Source: Reyranella sp. (GTDB lineage Bacteria; Pseudomonadota; Alphaproteobacteria; Reyranellales; Reyranellaceae). Taken from it: DNA of 64,000 nucleotides. Both the position numbers and the translations under genes were made by a program. Location of the stretch: the NCBI GenBank assembly GCA_019750135.1, contig JAIEOV010000022.1, positions 310,001-374,000 of the forward strand, read 5' to 3'. A model generated the notes under the pieces. That model had not been told where the DNA came from and did not search any database. It worked only from the letters and a program-made list of their open reading frames with translations. Shown here piece after piece: positions 33,599 to 42,329 of the stretch. How positions within the stretch are numbered: position 1 is the first letter of the stretch; each line of letters begins with the position of its first letter.

Positions 33599-34936
33599 TC
33601 AGGCTCGTCGGTTCTGCGCATTCCAGAACAGCTCGAGGTTCGAGATCAGCGCCGGACTGAAATGGCACAGCGCCTGCTCGCGGGCATAGAGCGCCGCGTA
33701 TTTCCGGAACGTATCCATCGGCTCGGCCGACAGCCGCAGCGCCCGGCGATTGCCGATGGCGCCCACCGCGCCCGAGCCGGTCAGGCGGTCGATCACGCGC
33801 TCGATGGTGGCGTCCATCTCGGCAGGGTCGATGACCTCGTCGCAGATCATGCGGCCGACCTCGGAATCACACTCGATGCGGCGCTCGTACATGATCGCCT
33901 GGCGCGTGATGCGATCGCCGACGAAGCGGGCCATGCGCAGGTTGGCCATCGCCGGGATGATGCCTTCCTTGCGCGCCGGCAGGGTCATGTAGGCATCGCG
34001 GCCGGCGATGTTGAAGTCGGTCGCCAGAAGGATCTGGCAGCCGCCGCCGATGGCGAAGGTCTCCACCGCCGAGATCCAGAGCTTCTCGATCGAATCGCCC
34101 GCGACCTCGTCGGGCGGTACCTCGGGGCGAGCGAGGCCGCGGAACATCTTGTTCACGAAGCCCAGGTCGCGGACCAGGAACCACAGGAACGGGATCTTGC
34201 CGTAGTAGAGATGCGTGAGGTTGATGCCGGCATTGAAGATGCGCCGGCCGGCATACTTGCCCTCGGGCACCACCTCGCCGCGCAGCACCGCGACCTGGCT
34301 CTGCGGATCGAGGATGCAGACGTCGGCCGCGATCTCGGTGGCGGGCTGGGTCGAATTGTCCTCGGAGTTCAGGAAGCGCTTGTTGGCCAGCAACAGGACC
34401 GCGGCCTTGCCCCGGCGCTCGACCTTGGCGAAGCCGAGATCGAGCGTCCCGTCGCGCAGGAACTTGGCCAGAGCCTCGGTCGATTCCTCGCGCGGCAGCA
34501 GCATGGCGTGACAGAGATGCAGGCCGCACTCGGGATCGGCCAGGAACTGGTTGAACAGGATGCCCTGGTCGATCTCGCAGCCGTCCTTGTCGGCCTGCCG
34601 CAGCTCGGCCTCGGCCGTGACCTCGGGGCGGCTGGGCACGAGGCCCGGCACCATTTCGGCCACGTCATAGGCCAGCCGCTCGACGCGCACGAACTTCGAG
34701 CGGTTGGCGGTCACGCGGTCGTAGAGCGTACGGGCATGGCGGCGCAGGAAGGCGAAACGCGCCTCGCGCGCGGCCTGCTTGATCGCCTCGGCGGTGTCGA
34801 AAGTGGCGGGATTGCGCTTGGGCTTGGGGCCCAGGCGGGCCAGTCGCTCCTTGGCGTCGAGCCAATAGGCAGAGAAGTGCGCGGCGTCGGCCGCGAAGTC
34901 GCCGCTTGCGACCGGTGCCGAAACCACCGAATCCAT
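33599..34936 (-). CDS. DpgC-like enoyl-CoA hydratase superfamily protein
   Basis: 445 residues, much longer than a standard crotonase (about 260). A helical N-terminal domain (about residues 1-180) precedes the crotonase core at about 185-420 with AGINLTHLYYGKIPFLWFLV, FAIGGGCQILLATDFNIAGR and LPARKEGIIPAMANLRMARF. This arrangement matches (3,5-dihydroxyphenyl)acetyl-CoA 1,2-dioxygenase (DpgC), a cofactor-free oxygenase known from glycopeptide antibiotic pathways. None of the partner genes dpgA, dpgB or dpgD is nearby, so the substrate here is probably another aryl-acyl-CoA. The family call is firm; the reaction is inferred. Confidence 0.75.
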   Translation of the reverse strand: MDSVVSAPVASGDFAADAAHFSAYWLDAKERLARLGPKPKRNPATFDTAEAIKQAAREARFAFLRRHARTLYDRVTANRSKFVRVERLAYDVAEMVPGLVPSRPEVTAEAELRQADKDGCEIDQGILFNQFLADPECGLHLCHAMLLPREESTEALAKFLRDGTLDLGFAKVERRGKAAVLLLANKRFLNSEDNSTQPATEIAADVCILDPQSQVAVLRGEVVPEGKYAGRRIFNAGINLTHLYYGKIPFLWFLVRDLGFVNKMFRGLARPEVPPDEVAGDSIEKLWISAVETFAIGGGCQILLATDFNIAGRDAYMTLPARKEGIIPAMANLRMARFVGDRITRQAIMYERRIECDSEVGRMICDEVIDPAEMDATIERVIDRLTGSGAVGAIGNRRALRLSAEPMDTFRKYAALYAREQALCHFSPALISNLELFWNAQNRRA

Positions 34937-34965
34937 GTTGTTCTGCTTCCTGCCCGACAGAAAAT

Positions 34966-35040
<75 letters not shown>

Positions 35041-35083
35041 GTCGGCAGGATATTAGAGCGTGTCCCCATCCTGCGGAAGCTCC

Positions 35084-35174
35084 TCTTTGCCGGGAGCGCG
35101 GCACTCCAGTGCCGCTCATGCGGTGCTGCAATCGGCGAAGACGCGCCACTGGAGTGGCGCGCTCCCGGCAAAGA
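35084..35174. repeat. Palindromic repeat, family 2 (copy B)
   Basis: TCTTTGCCGGGAGCGCG (from 35084) pairs with CGCGCTCCCGGCAAAGA (ending 35174). Inside are GCGGCACTCCAGTGCCGC and GCGCCACTGGAGTGGCGC. It lies between the tRNA-Gly gene and the cupin gene. The outer arms and the CTCCAG/CTGGAG centre match the copies at 14104 and 47721. Confidence 0.7.
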
Positions 35175-35194
35175 GACCAGCGCGTCGGGCTCGT

Positions 35195-35515
35195 TCACTT
35201 CACCGGGCCATAAAAGATGATCCAGATGGCGAAATCGTCGGTGAAATCCTCGAAGCCGTGCTCGGCATGGGCCGCGGCGAAGCACATGTCGCCCGGTCCG
35301 ACCGCTGTGCGCTCGCCGTCGACCCGGTAGAAGCCCGAGCCGGCCGCGACGATATAGACCTCGTCGCGCTGATGCGGCTTCTGCGGCCCGTCGGTCGGGC
35401 GCGGCGTGAAGCGGATTTCGAGGTCGCCGTCGATGAAGGCCTTGGCCGAGCGGCCGGGCTTCCAGGGTAGGCCACGCGCGGTGACCAGCGAAATGGGGGC
35501 AGGCGTGCGGTCCAT
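35195..35515 (-). CDS. Cupin-domain protein
   Basis: 106 residues from the ATG at 35515, which has GAGG 5 bases upstream; the longer frame overlaps the divergent acyl-CoA dehydrogenase start. The single cupin barrel shows GPQKPHQRDEVYIVAAGSGF (cupin motif 1, with His and Glu metal ligands) and GDMCFAAAHAEHGFEDFT (motif 2, with His). The metal-binding residues are present, but no enzyme activity can be assigned. It is divergent from the acyl-CoA dehydrogenase gene, 40 bases away. Confidence 0.75.
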   Translation of the reverse strand: MDRTPAPISLVTARGLPWKPGRSAKAFIDGDLEIRFTPRPTDGPQKPHQRDEVYIVAAGSGFYRVDGERTAVGPGDMCFAAAHAEHGFEDFTDDFAIWIIFYGPVK

Positions 35516-35555
35516 GACAGCCTCAACTTTGGCTTCGACCGTGCGATAGTAGCGC

Positions 35556-36719
35556 ATGCTCGACGAAGTCCTGACACAAGAAGAGCGCGCCGTGGTGGCG
35601 CGCGCCCGCGAATTCGCTGAACAGCATGTCGCCCCCAACGCGGCCCGTTGGGAGTGGGAGCGGCGCTATCCGCTGGAGACCATCCGGGAAGGGTGCAAGG
35701 CTGGCCTGCACACGATCGAGCTCGCCAGGAAGCATGGCGGGCAGGGGCTCTCCTTCTCCTGCAAGCTGCGCGCCTTCGAGGAGATTTCCAGGCACGACTT
35801 CGCTTTCGCCTTCGCGATGATCAACCATCACAACGCGGTGGCGCGGTTCGCCCGCGACGGCCAGCCGACCCATGTCGCGCGCCTGCTGCCACGCATGATC
35901 GCGGGCGAGGTCATCGGCTGCGCCGGTTTGAGCGAGCCCGGCGTGGGCAGCGATTTCGGCGGGCTGGAGATGTCGGCGGTGAAGGTCGAGGGCGGCTGGA
36001 AGCTGAATGGCGCCAAAGCCTGGATTACCAATGCCGCCGTCGCCGGCCTCTCGGTCGCCTATGCCCAGACCGACAAGGCGCAGGGCTATCGCGGCATCGC
36101 CTGCTTCGCCATCGAGGCCGACCGGCCAGGCTTCGAGCGCAGCAAGCCGTTCGAGCTGCATGGCGGCCACGCCATCGGCGTCGGCGGCTTCCGGCTGGTC
36201 GACTACGTCGCGCCCGACGAGGCCGTGCTGCATCCGCCGGGCCAGGCCTTCAAGGCGGCGCTCGCCGGCATCAACGGCGCGCGCGCCTACGTCGCCGCCA
36301 TGTGCTGCGGCATGCTGCAGGCTTCGCTGGAGACCACGGTGCGCTACACGCGCGAGCGCAAGACCTTCGGCCAGCCGGTGATCGATCACCAGGGCGTGCG
36401 CTGGAAGCTTGTCGACGCCGCGACCGATCTCGAGGCGGCGCGGCTACTGACCTATCGTGCGGCGCGGCTGATCGACGAGGGTGGCGATGCCGTACTGCCG
36501 GCGGCCTACGCCAAGAAATTCGCGACCGAGATGGCATTGAAGCGCATCGCCGACTGCATCCAGGCGATGGGCGCCAACGGCCTGCGCGCCGAATATCCGC
36601 TGGCCCGCCATCTCGCCTGCGCCAAGATCGCCGCCTACACCGACGGCTCGATCGAGATGATGAACGAGCGCATCGGCGCCGGCCTCTCACAAGTATTTGG
36701 GGCCCAGGTGTTCGGATGA
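35556..36719 (+). CDS. Acyl-CoA dehydrogenase
   Basis: 387 residues with the three-part ACAD fold: an N-terminal helical domain, the beta-domain FAD site (CAGLSEPGVGSDFGGLEMSA and WKLNGAKAWITNAAVAGLS), and the C-terminal helices with RYTRERKTFGQPVIDHQGV and QAMGANGLRAEYPLARH. The position of the usual catalytic Glu in YEGT reads YTDGS, an Asp, as in some specialised members. It oxidises an acyl-CoA to the 2-enoyl form, passing electrons to ETF. Its stop overlaps the next ATG, coupling it to the hydroxyproline dehydratase. The substrate is unknown. Confidence 0.88.
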   Translation: MLDEVLTQEERAVVARAREFAEQHVAPNAARWEWERRYPLETIREGCKAGLHTIELARKHGGQGLSFSCKLRAFEEISRHDFAFAFAMINHHNAVARFARDGQPTHVARLLPRMIAGEVIGCAGLSEPGVGSDFGGLEMSAVKVEGGWKLNGAKAWITNAAVAGLSVAYAQTDKAQGYRGIACFAIEADRPGFERSKPFELHGGHAIGVGGFRLVDYVAPDEAVLHPPGQAFKAALAGINGARAYVAAMCCGMLQASLETTVRYTRERKTFGQPVIDHQGVRWKLVDAATDLEAARLLTYRAARLIDEGGDAVLPAAYAKKFATEMALKRIADCIQAMGANGLRAEYPLARHLACAKIAAYTDGSIEMMNERIGAGLSQVFGAQVFG

Positions 36720-37708
36720 TCCTATCGACGGTCGAGATGCATACCGGCGGCGAGCCGACGCGCATCGTCGTCGATGGCTGGCCGCGCTTCTCCGGCAAGA
36801 CCTTGCTCGACAAGCGGCGCGAGGCGCGCGAGCGCTTCGATCACCTGCGGCGTGGCCTGATGCTGGAGCCGCGCGGCCACGACGGCATGTATGGCGCCCT
36901 GCTGGTCGAGCCCGACCATCCCGAGGCCGATCTCGCCGTGCTGTTCATGCACAACGAGGGCTATTCGACGATGTGCGGGCACGCCACGGTCGCGCTGGCG
37001 CGCTGGGCGGTCGACAGCGGCCGCGTGGCGCGGCGCGATCCCGAGACAATCGTGCGCCTGCAATGCCCGTGCGGCCTGGTGACGGCGCGGGTCGCGGCGG
37101 ACGGCACGGTGCGGTTCGAGAGCGTGCCTGCGTTCGTCTATTGGCTGGATCGCGTTGCGCCGACACGGACCTGGGGGCCGGTGGCGGTCGACATCGCCTA
37201 TGGCGGCGCGTTCTACGCGTTCCTGACCGCCGATGCGATCGGGCTCGACCTCCACGGCTCGCCCATGCGGACCATCGTCGATGCCGGCGAGGAGATCGCC
37301 GAGGCGACGGCGAAGGCCGTGAAGATCGAGCATCCCGATGAGCCCGATCTCGCTTTCCTCTACGGCACGATTCTGACCGACGGCGGTGATGGTGCGAACG
37401 GCCGGCCGAGCCGCAACGTCTGCATCTTCGCCGGCCGGCAGATCGATCGCAGCCCGACCGGCAGCGGCGTCACCGCCCGCATGGCGCTGCAGATGGCGCG
37501 TCGCGAGGCGAAGCTGGGCGACGAACGCCTGTTCGAGAGCTGCACGGGCGCCGTCTTCGGCGGCCGCGCCGTGCGCGAGGCAGCGCCCGTCGGTGGCCGC
37601 AAGTCGTTCATCGTCGAGGTCGGTGGCCGCGCCCATCAGACCGGCGAGGCCCGCTTTCGCTTCGACGATGATGATCCGTTGAAAGAGGGCTTTTCTCTTG
37701 GCCTCTAG
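36716..37708 (+). CDS. Trans-3-hydroxy-L-proline dehydratase (proline racemase family)
   Basis: 330 residues starting in an ATGA overlap with the acyl-CoA dehydrogenase stop. The first catalytic site is STMCGHATVA (Cys87). The second site, DRSPTGSGVTAR, has Thr248 where proline racemases and 4-hydroxyproline epimerases have Cys. The Cys/Thr pair is characteristic of trans-L-3-hydroxyproline dehydratases, which yield delta-1-pyrroline-2-carboxylate. The assignment rests on this residue pair. No pyrroline-carboxylate reductase is adjacent. Confidence 0.8.
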   Translation: MILSTVEMHTGGEPTRIVVDGWPRFSGKTLLDKRREARERFDHLRRGLMLEPRGHDGMYGALLVEPDHPEADLAVLFMHNEGYSTMCGHATVALARWAVDSGRVARRDPETIVRLQCPCGLVTARVAADGTVRFESVPAFVYWLDRVAPTRTWGPVAVDIAYGGAFYAFLTADAIGLDLHGSPMRTIVDAGEEIAEATAKAVKIEHPDEPDLAFLYGTILTDGGDGANGRPSRNVCIFAGRQIDRSPTGSGVTARMALQMARREAKLGDERLFESCTGAVFGGRAVREAAPVGGRKSFIVEVGGRAHQTGEARFRFDDDDPLKEGFSLGL

Positions 37709-37716
37709 AGTCATGA

Positions 37717-37755
37717 TCTTCCGGACCGCCGGCCGGAGGCCGGCGGTCCGGAAGA
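37717..37755. repeat. Perfect palindrome between convergent genes
   Basis: TCTTCCGGACCGCCGGCC-GGA-GGCCGGCGGTCCGGAAGA is an 18-bp perfect stem with a 3-base loop, between the stops of the dehydratase (37708) and the convergent PLP enzyme (37757). It shares the TCTTCCGGA outer word with the copy at 40241. It may serve as a bidirectional terminator. Confidence 0.75.
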
Positions 37756-37756
37756 C

Positions 37757-38911
37757 TTATGAGTTGTGGCCGCGGCGCAGGGCCTGGTCCAAGTCGTCGA
37801 ACAAATCGCTCGTTTCCTCGACGCCGACCGACAGGCGCAGCAGGTCGGTCGGGCATGGCGTGCCCGGTCCTTCGACGCTGGCGCGATGCTCGATGAGGCT
37901 TTCGACGCCGCCCAGGGACGTTGCGCGCTTCCACAGTTCTACGCGCGCTGCCGAGGCGATGGCGGCGCGCTCTCCGCCTTTGACGCGTACCGACAGCATC
38001 CCGCCGAAGCCGCCCGTCATCTGCTTCTTCGCCGCGGCGTGCCCGGCAAAGGAGGGCAGGCCGGGATAGAGCACCTCGGCCACCATCGGATGGGACGCGA
38101 GACGCTCGGCCAAGGTCTGCGCCGAGCGACAGGCCCAGGCGACGCGCGGGAACAGCGTGCGCATGCCGCGCGTCAGCAGCCACGCTTCGGTCTGGCCGAG
38201 GATGGTGCCGAGTTGCGCGCGGATGGTCCTGAGCTTCTGCCAATGCTCGTCGTCGCGCGCGCTGACCAGGGCGCCTGCGATGATGTCGGAGTGTCCGTTG
38301 AGATACTTGGTCGCCGAATGCATGACGATGTCTGCGCCGAGTTCGATCGGCCGCGTCAGTACCGGCGTGCCGACCGTCGAATCGACGCCGAGCAACGCGC
38401 CGGCGCGATGGGCGATGTCGGCAGCCGCGGCGATGTCGGTGACGCACCAGGTCGGATTGGCCGGCGTCTCGATCCACACCAGCTTGGTGCTGCCGGGTTT
38501 CACCGCGGCGGCGATGGCGTCGGCGCGATCGGCATCGACGAAGTCCACCCTCAGGCCCCAATGCTGCGCGAAGCCTGCGAGCCAGTTGCGTAGCGACCAG
38601 TACATCACCTTGGGCGCCACGACGTGATCGCCCGGCGCCAGTGCCAGGAAGCAGGTAGTCGCTGCGCTCATACCTGAGGAGAAGACGAGCGCCTTGGCGC
38701 CGCCTTCGAGGGCCGCCAGCGTCGCCTCGGCTTGATCAAAGGTCGGATTGTCGGAGCGCGCATAGATGCGACCGGAGCTGTAGCCGTTGTCCTCGTCGCG
38801 CTGATAGGTGCTGGCCATATGGATCGGCGGCACCACGGCTTTCGTCACGGGGTCGATCCAGCCCATCGCCTGGGCGGCGAGCGAAGAAGCGGCAAAGGTC
38901 TTATTTGTCAT
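37757..38911 (-). CDS. Cystathionine gamma-synthase/lyase-family PLP enzyme
   Basis: 384 residues from the ATG at 38911; the upstream ATG at 38965 adds an atypical MRYKITRVCKKH stretch. Cys/Met-metabolism fold markers: YARSDNPT, ALVFSSGMSAATTCFLALAP, WIETPANPTWCVTDI, and the PLP Lys in IVMHSATKYLNGHSD. The C terminus ends with RLSVGVEETSDLFDDLDQAL. Reactions in the family include gamma-replacement and gamma- or beta-elimination on sulfur amino acids; the exact one is not readable. It is not adjacent to the metX-metW operon. Confidence 0.85.
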   Translation of the reverse strand: MTNKTFAASSLAAQAMGWIDPVTKAVVPPIHMASTYQRDEDNGYSSGRIYARSDNPTFDQAEATLAALEGGAKALVFSSGMSAATTCFLALAPGDHVVAPKVMYWSLRNWLAGFAQHWGLRVDFVDADRADAIAAAVKPGSTKLVWIETPANPTWCVTDIAAAADIAHRAGALLGVDSTVGTPVLTRPIELGADIVMHSATKYLNGHSDIIAGALVSARDDEHWQKLRTIRAQLGTILGQTEAWLLTRGMRTLFPRVAWACRSAQTLAERLASHPMVAEVLYPGLPSFAGHAAAKKQMTGGFGGMLSVRVKGGERAAIASAARVELWKRATSLGGVESLIEHRASVEGPGTPCPTDLLRLSVGVEETSDLFDDLDQALRRGHNS

Positions 38912-39092
38912 GGAAATACCGTAGCTTACGTGTTTCTTACAGACGCGCGTGATCTTATAGCGCATCGTCGCACATCCGTTGCAGATGCATTACTATCCGC
39001 TCACCGCAACGGCCCGGACCGCTCCATGTCCGACGTCCGATTGTGTGTTGCGAACCGCCCCATCGTCTCGGTCTGGAACCGGAGTCCGTGTA

Positions 39093-39722
39093 ATGGATGT
39101 CGAAACTTTCGCCCACCCGTCGCAGCAGCTGGCCACTCCCGCTCGTGGCGATCGCGTCGCCCGAACGCGCGACGCCATCGTCGGCTCCGCCCTCGCCCTC
39201 GCGCTTGCCGGCGAAGTGGCGCCCATCGTCCGCGACATCGCGAAGATGGCCGGCGTCTCGGCGCGCACCGTGTTCCAGCATTTTGCCGACACCGCCGAGC
39301 TCTATGTCGCCGTGCTCGGCCGCGTGCTGGCGGCCGCGCTGGGCGAGGTCGACTTCAACATGTCGCTGCCGCTCGACGAGCGCATCGCCATGATCATCAA
39401 CCAGTGCTCCGAGCGCGGCGAGCGCCTGTTGCCGATGTGGACTTTCGTCGAGACGCTGCAACGGCGCTCGACCGAGGCGTCCGAGATGATCGTCCAGATG
39501 TACTCCGCCAACCGCGGCCAGGTCGCGAGCTGGTTCGAGCATGAGCTGGCGGCGTTGCCTGCCGACTCGCGCGAGCGCACCTTGAACGCGCTCGCCATGG
39601 CGTTGGCGCCCGAGAGCTGGGTCGTGCTGCGCGAGCGGCTCGGCCTGTCGGTCGAGCAGGCGCGCGAAGAGCTGACGTTCGTCACCCGCGCCGTGCTCAG
39701 CGGCGGCGCGCTCCGCGCATAG
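39093..39722 (+). CDS. TetR-family transcriptional regulator
   Basis: 209 residues from the ATG at 39093, with GGAG 8 bases upstream. The N-terminal helix-turn-helix lies at about residues 25-70 (ARTRDAIVGSALALALAGEV, IVRDIAKMAGVSARTVFQHF), typical of TetR. The C-terminal ligand domain (residues 75-209) has no recognisable subtype. It is divergent from the PLP enzyme gene across a 181-base gap and may regulate it. Its last 26 bases overlap the convergent chaC gene. Confidence 0.82.
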   Translation: MDVETFAHPSQQLATPARGDRVARTRDAIVGSALALALAGEVAPIVRDIAKMAGVSARTVFQHFADTAELYVAVLGRVLAAALGEVDFNMSLPLDERIAMIINQCSERGERLLPMWTFVETLQRRSTEASEMIVQMYSANRGQVASWFEHELAALPADSRERTLNALAMALAPESWVVLRERLGLSVEQAREELTFVTRAVLSGGALRA

Positions 39723-40239
39723 CGAGGCGGGCCAGCTCCTCGAGCTGGCGATCCCTGAGGCCCATCTCGGTGAGATGGGCCACGGTGTTCTGAACATAAG
39801 CGAGATTGCTGCCCGTGGCGCCGTGTCCATTTCGGACCAGCGCCACGGCTTTTTTGAGGGGCAGCTTGCCGGCGAACTGGCGGTGCTCGCGGTCGGCGAG
39901 ATAGACCAGCGCCGGCACGGTGCGGCCATCGTCGAGATGGATCGGCCGGATCGTCTCCTCGTAGACGCCGTCATTGTCGATCTCGCGATGGATCAGGTAG
40001 CGGCGCACGGCGTCGTAGTGCTTCGCCGGCAGGCGATGGGCCAAGCCGCGGCAGGAGCCGCCGGGCAACAGGCCCAGGATCAGCCCGGGTTGCTTCGGCG
40101 TGCCGCGATAGTGTTCCGAATAGATGCAGAAGGCGCGATGCCAGCCGTGCAGCCGCGCGCCACAGGTTTCGGGCGTGGCAAAGCCCGGATTCCACATCAG
40201 CGAGCCGTAGCCGAAGACCCAATAGGGACGGGCGCTCAT
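39697..40239 (-). CDS. chaC: Gamma-glutamylcyclotransferase, ChaC type
   Basis: 180 residues. It starts SARPYWVFGYGSLMWNPGF, the FGYGSL motif of the ChaC family. WHRAFCIYSEHYRGTPKQPG and the acidic DNDGVYEETI segment fit the active-site region. ChaC enzymes release 5-oxoproline from glutathione. It overlaps the TetR gene end by 26 bases in convergent orientation. A palindromic repeat lies directly upstream of its start. Confidence 0.85.
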   Translation of the reverse strand: MSARPYWVFGYGSLMWNPGFATPETCGARLHGWHRAFCIYSEHYRGTPKQPGLILGLLPGGSCRGLAHRLPAKHYDAVRRYLIHREIDNDGVYEETIRPIHLDDGRTVPALVYLADREHRQFAGKLPLKKAVALVRNGHGATGSNLAYVQNTVAHLTEMGLRDRQLEELARLAMRGARRR

Positions 40240-40240
40240 G

Positions 40241-40330
40241 CTCTTCCGGAACGCGAGCCCCCGGCTCGCTTAAGCGCCTTCATAGGCGCGGATGATCATG
40301 AGCGAGCCGGAGGCTCGCGGTCCGGGAGAA
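40241..40330. repeat. Palindromic repeat, family 2 variant
   Basis: CTCTTCCGGAACGCGAGCCC...GGCTCGCT pairs with AGCGAGCC-GGA-GGCTCGCGGTCCGGGAGA at 40310-40330. The loop contains AAGCGCCTTCATAGGCGC, a small inner hairpin, and GATGATCATGA as in the copy at 14104. It lies between the chaC start and the tyrA stop. Confidence 0.65.
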
Positions 40331-40338
40331 CATGAAGA

Positions 40339-41223
40339 TCACGCCTGGTTGAGATGGATCAGCGCGCGGCGGATCTCGCGGGTGCGCGTGAACAGGTCGA
40401 ACAGCTTGTCGCCCTCGCCCCAGCGGATGGCGCGCTGCAGGTAGAACAGGTCTTCCTGGAAGCGTGCCAAGACCTCGAGTACGGCCTCGCGGTTGTTCAA
40501 GAACACGTCGCGCCACATCGTCGGATCCGACGCGGCGATGCGCGTGAAGTCGCGGAAGCCGCCGGCGGCGAAGCGCAGCACTTCGCTGTTGAGATGGCCC
40601 GCCAGGTCATCAGCCGTGCCGACGATGGTGTAGGCGATGAGATGCGGCAGGTGCGAGGTGATGGCGAGGATGCGGTCGTGGCCGGCGGGATCCAGCCGGT
40701 CGGTCAGGCTGCCGAGGCCCTTCCAGAAGGCATCGAGCTTGTCGACGGCAGCGGGGTCGCTGTCGGGCAGCGGCGTCAGGATGGTCCAGCGGCCGTCGAA
40801 CAGCTCGGCGAAGCCCGCCTCGGGGCCGGAATTCTCGGTGCCGGCCACGGGATGGGCCGGCACGAAGTGCACCCCCGCCGGCAGATGCGGCTGCATGGCA
40901 TCGACCACCGCCTGCTTCACCGAACCGACGTCGGAGACGATGCAGCCCGGCTTGAGGCTGGGCGCGATGGTGCGCGCGGCCTCGCCGCAGGCGCCGACCG
41001 GCGTGCAGACGATCACCAGGTCGGCATCCTGGCAGGCCGCCGCGAGATCGGTGCCGCAATGGTCGACCAGCTTCAGCCGGTTGGCGATCGCGGCGGTCTC
41101 CTCGCTGCGCGTGGCAGCGACGATCTTGTCGGCGAGGCCGCCGCGGCGGGCGGCGAGCGCAATCGAGCCGCCGATCAGGCCGATGCCGATCAGGGCGATC
41201 TTATTGAACAGGGGCTTGGTCAT
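40339..41223 (-). CDS. tyrA: Prephenate/arogenate dehydrogenase
   Basis: 294 residues from the ATG at 41223, which overlaps the hisC stop (ATGA). The NAD(P)-binding fingerprint is IALIGIGLIGGSIALAARR. The substrate region includes DLVIVCTPVGACGEAA, VSDVGSVKQAVVDAM, FVPAHPVAGTENSGPEAGFA and ITSHLPHLIAYTIVG, all matching TyrA. It converts prephenate or arogenate on the way to tyrosine. Co-factor and substrate preference are not fixed by the sequence. It is the last gene of the chorismate mutase-hisC-tyrA operon. Confidence 0.92.
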   Translation of the reverse strand: MTKPLFNKIALIGIGLIGGSIALAARRGGLADKIVAATRSEETAAIANRLKLVDHCGTDLAAACQDADLVIVCTPVGACGEAARTIAPSLKPGCIVSDVGSVKQAVVDAMQPHLPAGVHFVPAHPVAGTENSGPEAGFAELFDGRWTILTPLPDSDPAAVDKLDAFWKGLGSLTDRLDPAGHDRILAITSHLPHLIAYTIVGTADDLAGHLNSEVLRFAAGGFRDFTRIAASDPTMWRDVFLNNREAVLEVLARFQEDLFYLQRAIRWGEGDKLFDLFTRTREIRRALIHLNQA

Positions 41224-42311
41224 TTGTTGCCGGCGACGAAGCGGGCGAGCGACGCGTGCACGGCCTTGACCTCGCTCTCGGTGCCGATGGTGATGCGCAA
41301 GAACTCCGGCAGGCCATAGCCCGCGATCATGCGTGGGATCAGCCCGTCGTTCATCAGCCAGTCGTTGGCGGCGGCAGCGCGCTCCTTGGAGCCGAAGCCG
41401 ACCGTGAGGAAGTTGCCGACGCTGGGCAGCGGCTTCAGGCCGAGCTTGGTGAGTTCGGTGCTGAGCCAGGGCAGCCAGATGTCGTTGTTGGTGCGGCTGG
41501 CATCGGTATGCGCGATATCCGCCATCGCCGCGATGCCGGCAGCCTGCGCCGCCAGGTTGACGTTGAACGGCTGGCGCAGTCGGCTCATCACGTCGACGAT
41601 GCCGGCCGGGCCGTACATCCAACCCAGTCGCAGTCCACCCAGGCCATAGATCTTGGAGAAGGTGCGGGTCATCACGACGTTCTCGGCCTGGTCGACCAGC
41701 TCGACGCCCGATTCGTAGTCGTTGCGGCTGACATACTCGGCATAGGCCGCGTCGATCACAAGCAGCACGTTCTTCGGCAATGCGGCATGCAGGCGGCGCA
41801 CGTCGTCCTTGGTGATGTAGGTGCCCGTCGGGTTGTTGGGATTGGCGAGGCAGACCACGCGCGTCTTGTCGCTGACCTTGGTCAGCATGGCATCGACGTC
41901 GGCGCGATGGTCCTTCTCGGGCGCCGCGACCGGCGTCGCACCGACGCCGAGCGCGTTGATGGGATACATCAGGAAGCCGAACTGGCTGTAGAGCAGCTCG
42001 TCGCCCGGGCCGCAGTAGGCCCGCACCAGCAGGTTCAGAAGCTCATCGGAGCCTGCGCCGCAAACGATGCGCTTGGCGTCGAGGCCGTAGTGCCGGCCGA
42101 TTGCGGCGCGCAGGTTGCCGGAATCGCCGTCGGGATAGCGATGCAATTCGGTCGCCGCCTTGGCATAGGCCGCCATCGCCTTGGGGCTGGGGCCGAGCGC
42201 GCCTTCGTTCGACGACAGCTTGGCGATCGTTTGCTTGCCCTCGACCGAGTCCTTGCCCGGCACATAGGGCGCGATCTTCATGATGCCCGGACGCGGGGTA
42301 AGCGCGCTCAT
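41220..42311 (-). CDS. hisC: Histidinol-phosphate/aromatic aminotransferase HisC
   Basis: 363 residues. The aminotransferase class I/II fold shows KLSSNEGALGPSPKAMAAYA, CLANPNNPTGTYI, VIDAAYAEYVSRNDY and the PLP Lys in TRTFSKIYGLGGLRLGW. HisC works in histidine synthesis, but enzymes next to tyrA and chorismate mutase usually also transaminate aromatic acids, and that is the likely main role here. It lies between the chorismate mutase gene (18 bases upstream) and tyrA (4-base overlap). Confidence 0.9.
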   Translation of the reverse strand: MSALTPRPGIMKIAPYVPGKDSVEGKQTIAKLSSNEGALGPSPKAMAAYAKAATELHRYPDGDSGNLRAAIGRHYGLDAKRIVCGAGSDELLNLLVRAYCGPGDELLYSQFGFLMYPINALGVGATPVAAPEKDHRADVDAMLTKVSDKTRVVCLANPNNPTGTYITKDDVRRLHAALPKNVLLVIDAAYAEYVSRNDYESGVELVDQAENVVMTRTFSKIYGLGGLRLGWMYGPAGIVDVMSRLRQPFNVNLAAQAAGIAAMADIAHTDASRTNNDIWLPWLSTELTKLGLKPLPSVGNFLTVGFGSKERAAAANDWLMNDGLIPRMIAGYGLPEFLRITIGTESEVKAVHASLARFVAGNK

Positions 42312-42329
42312 CGCGATCTCCTAAATTGG

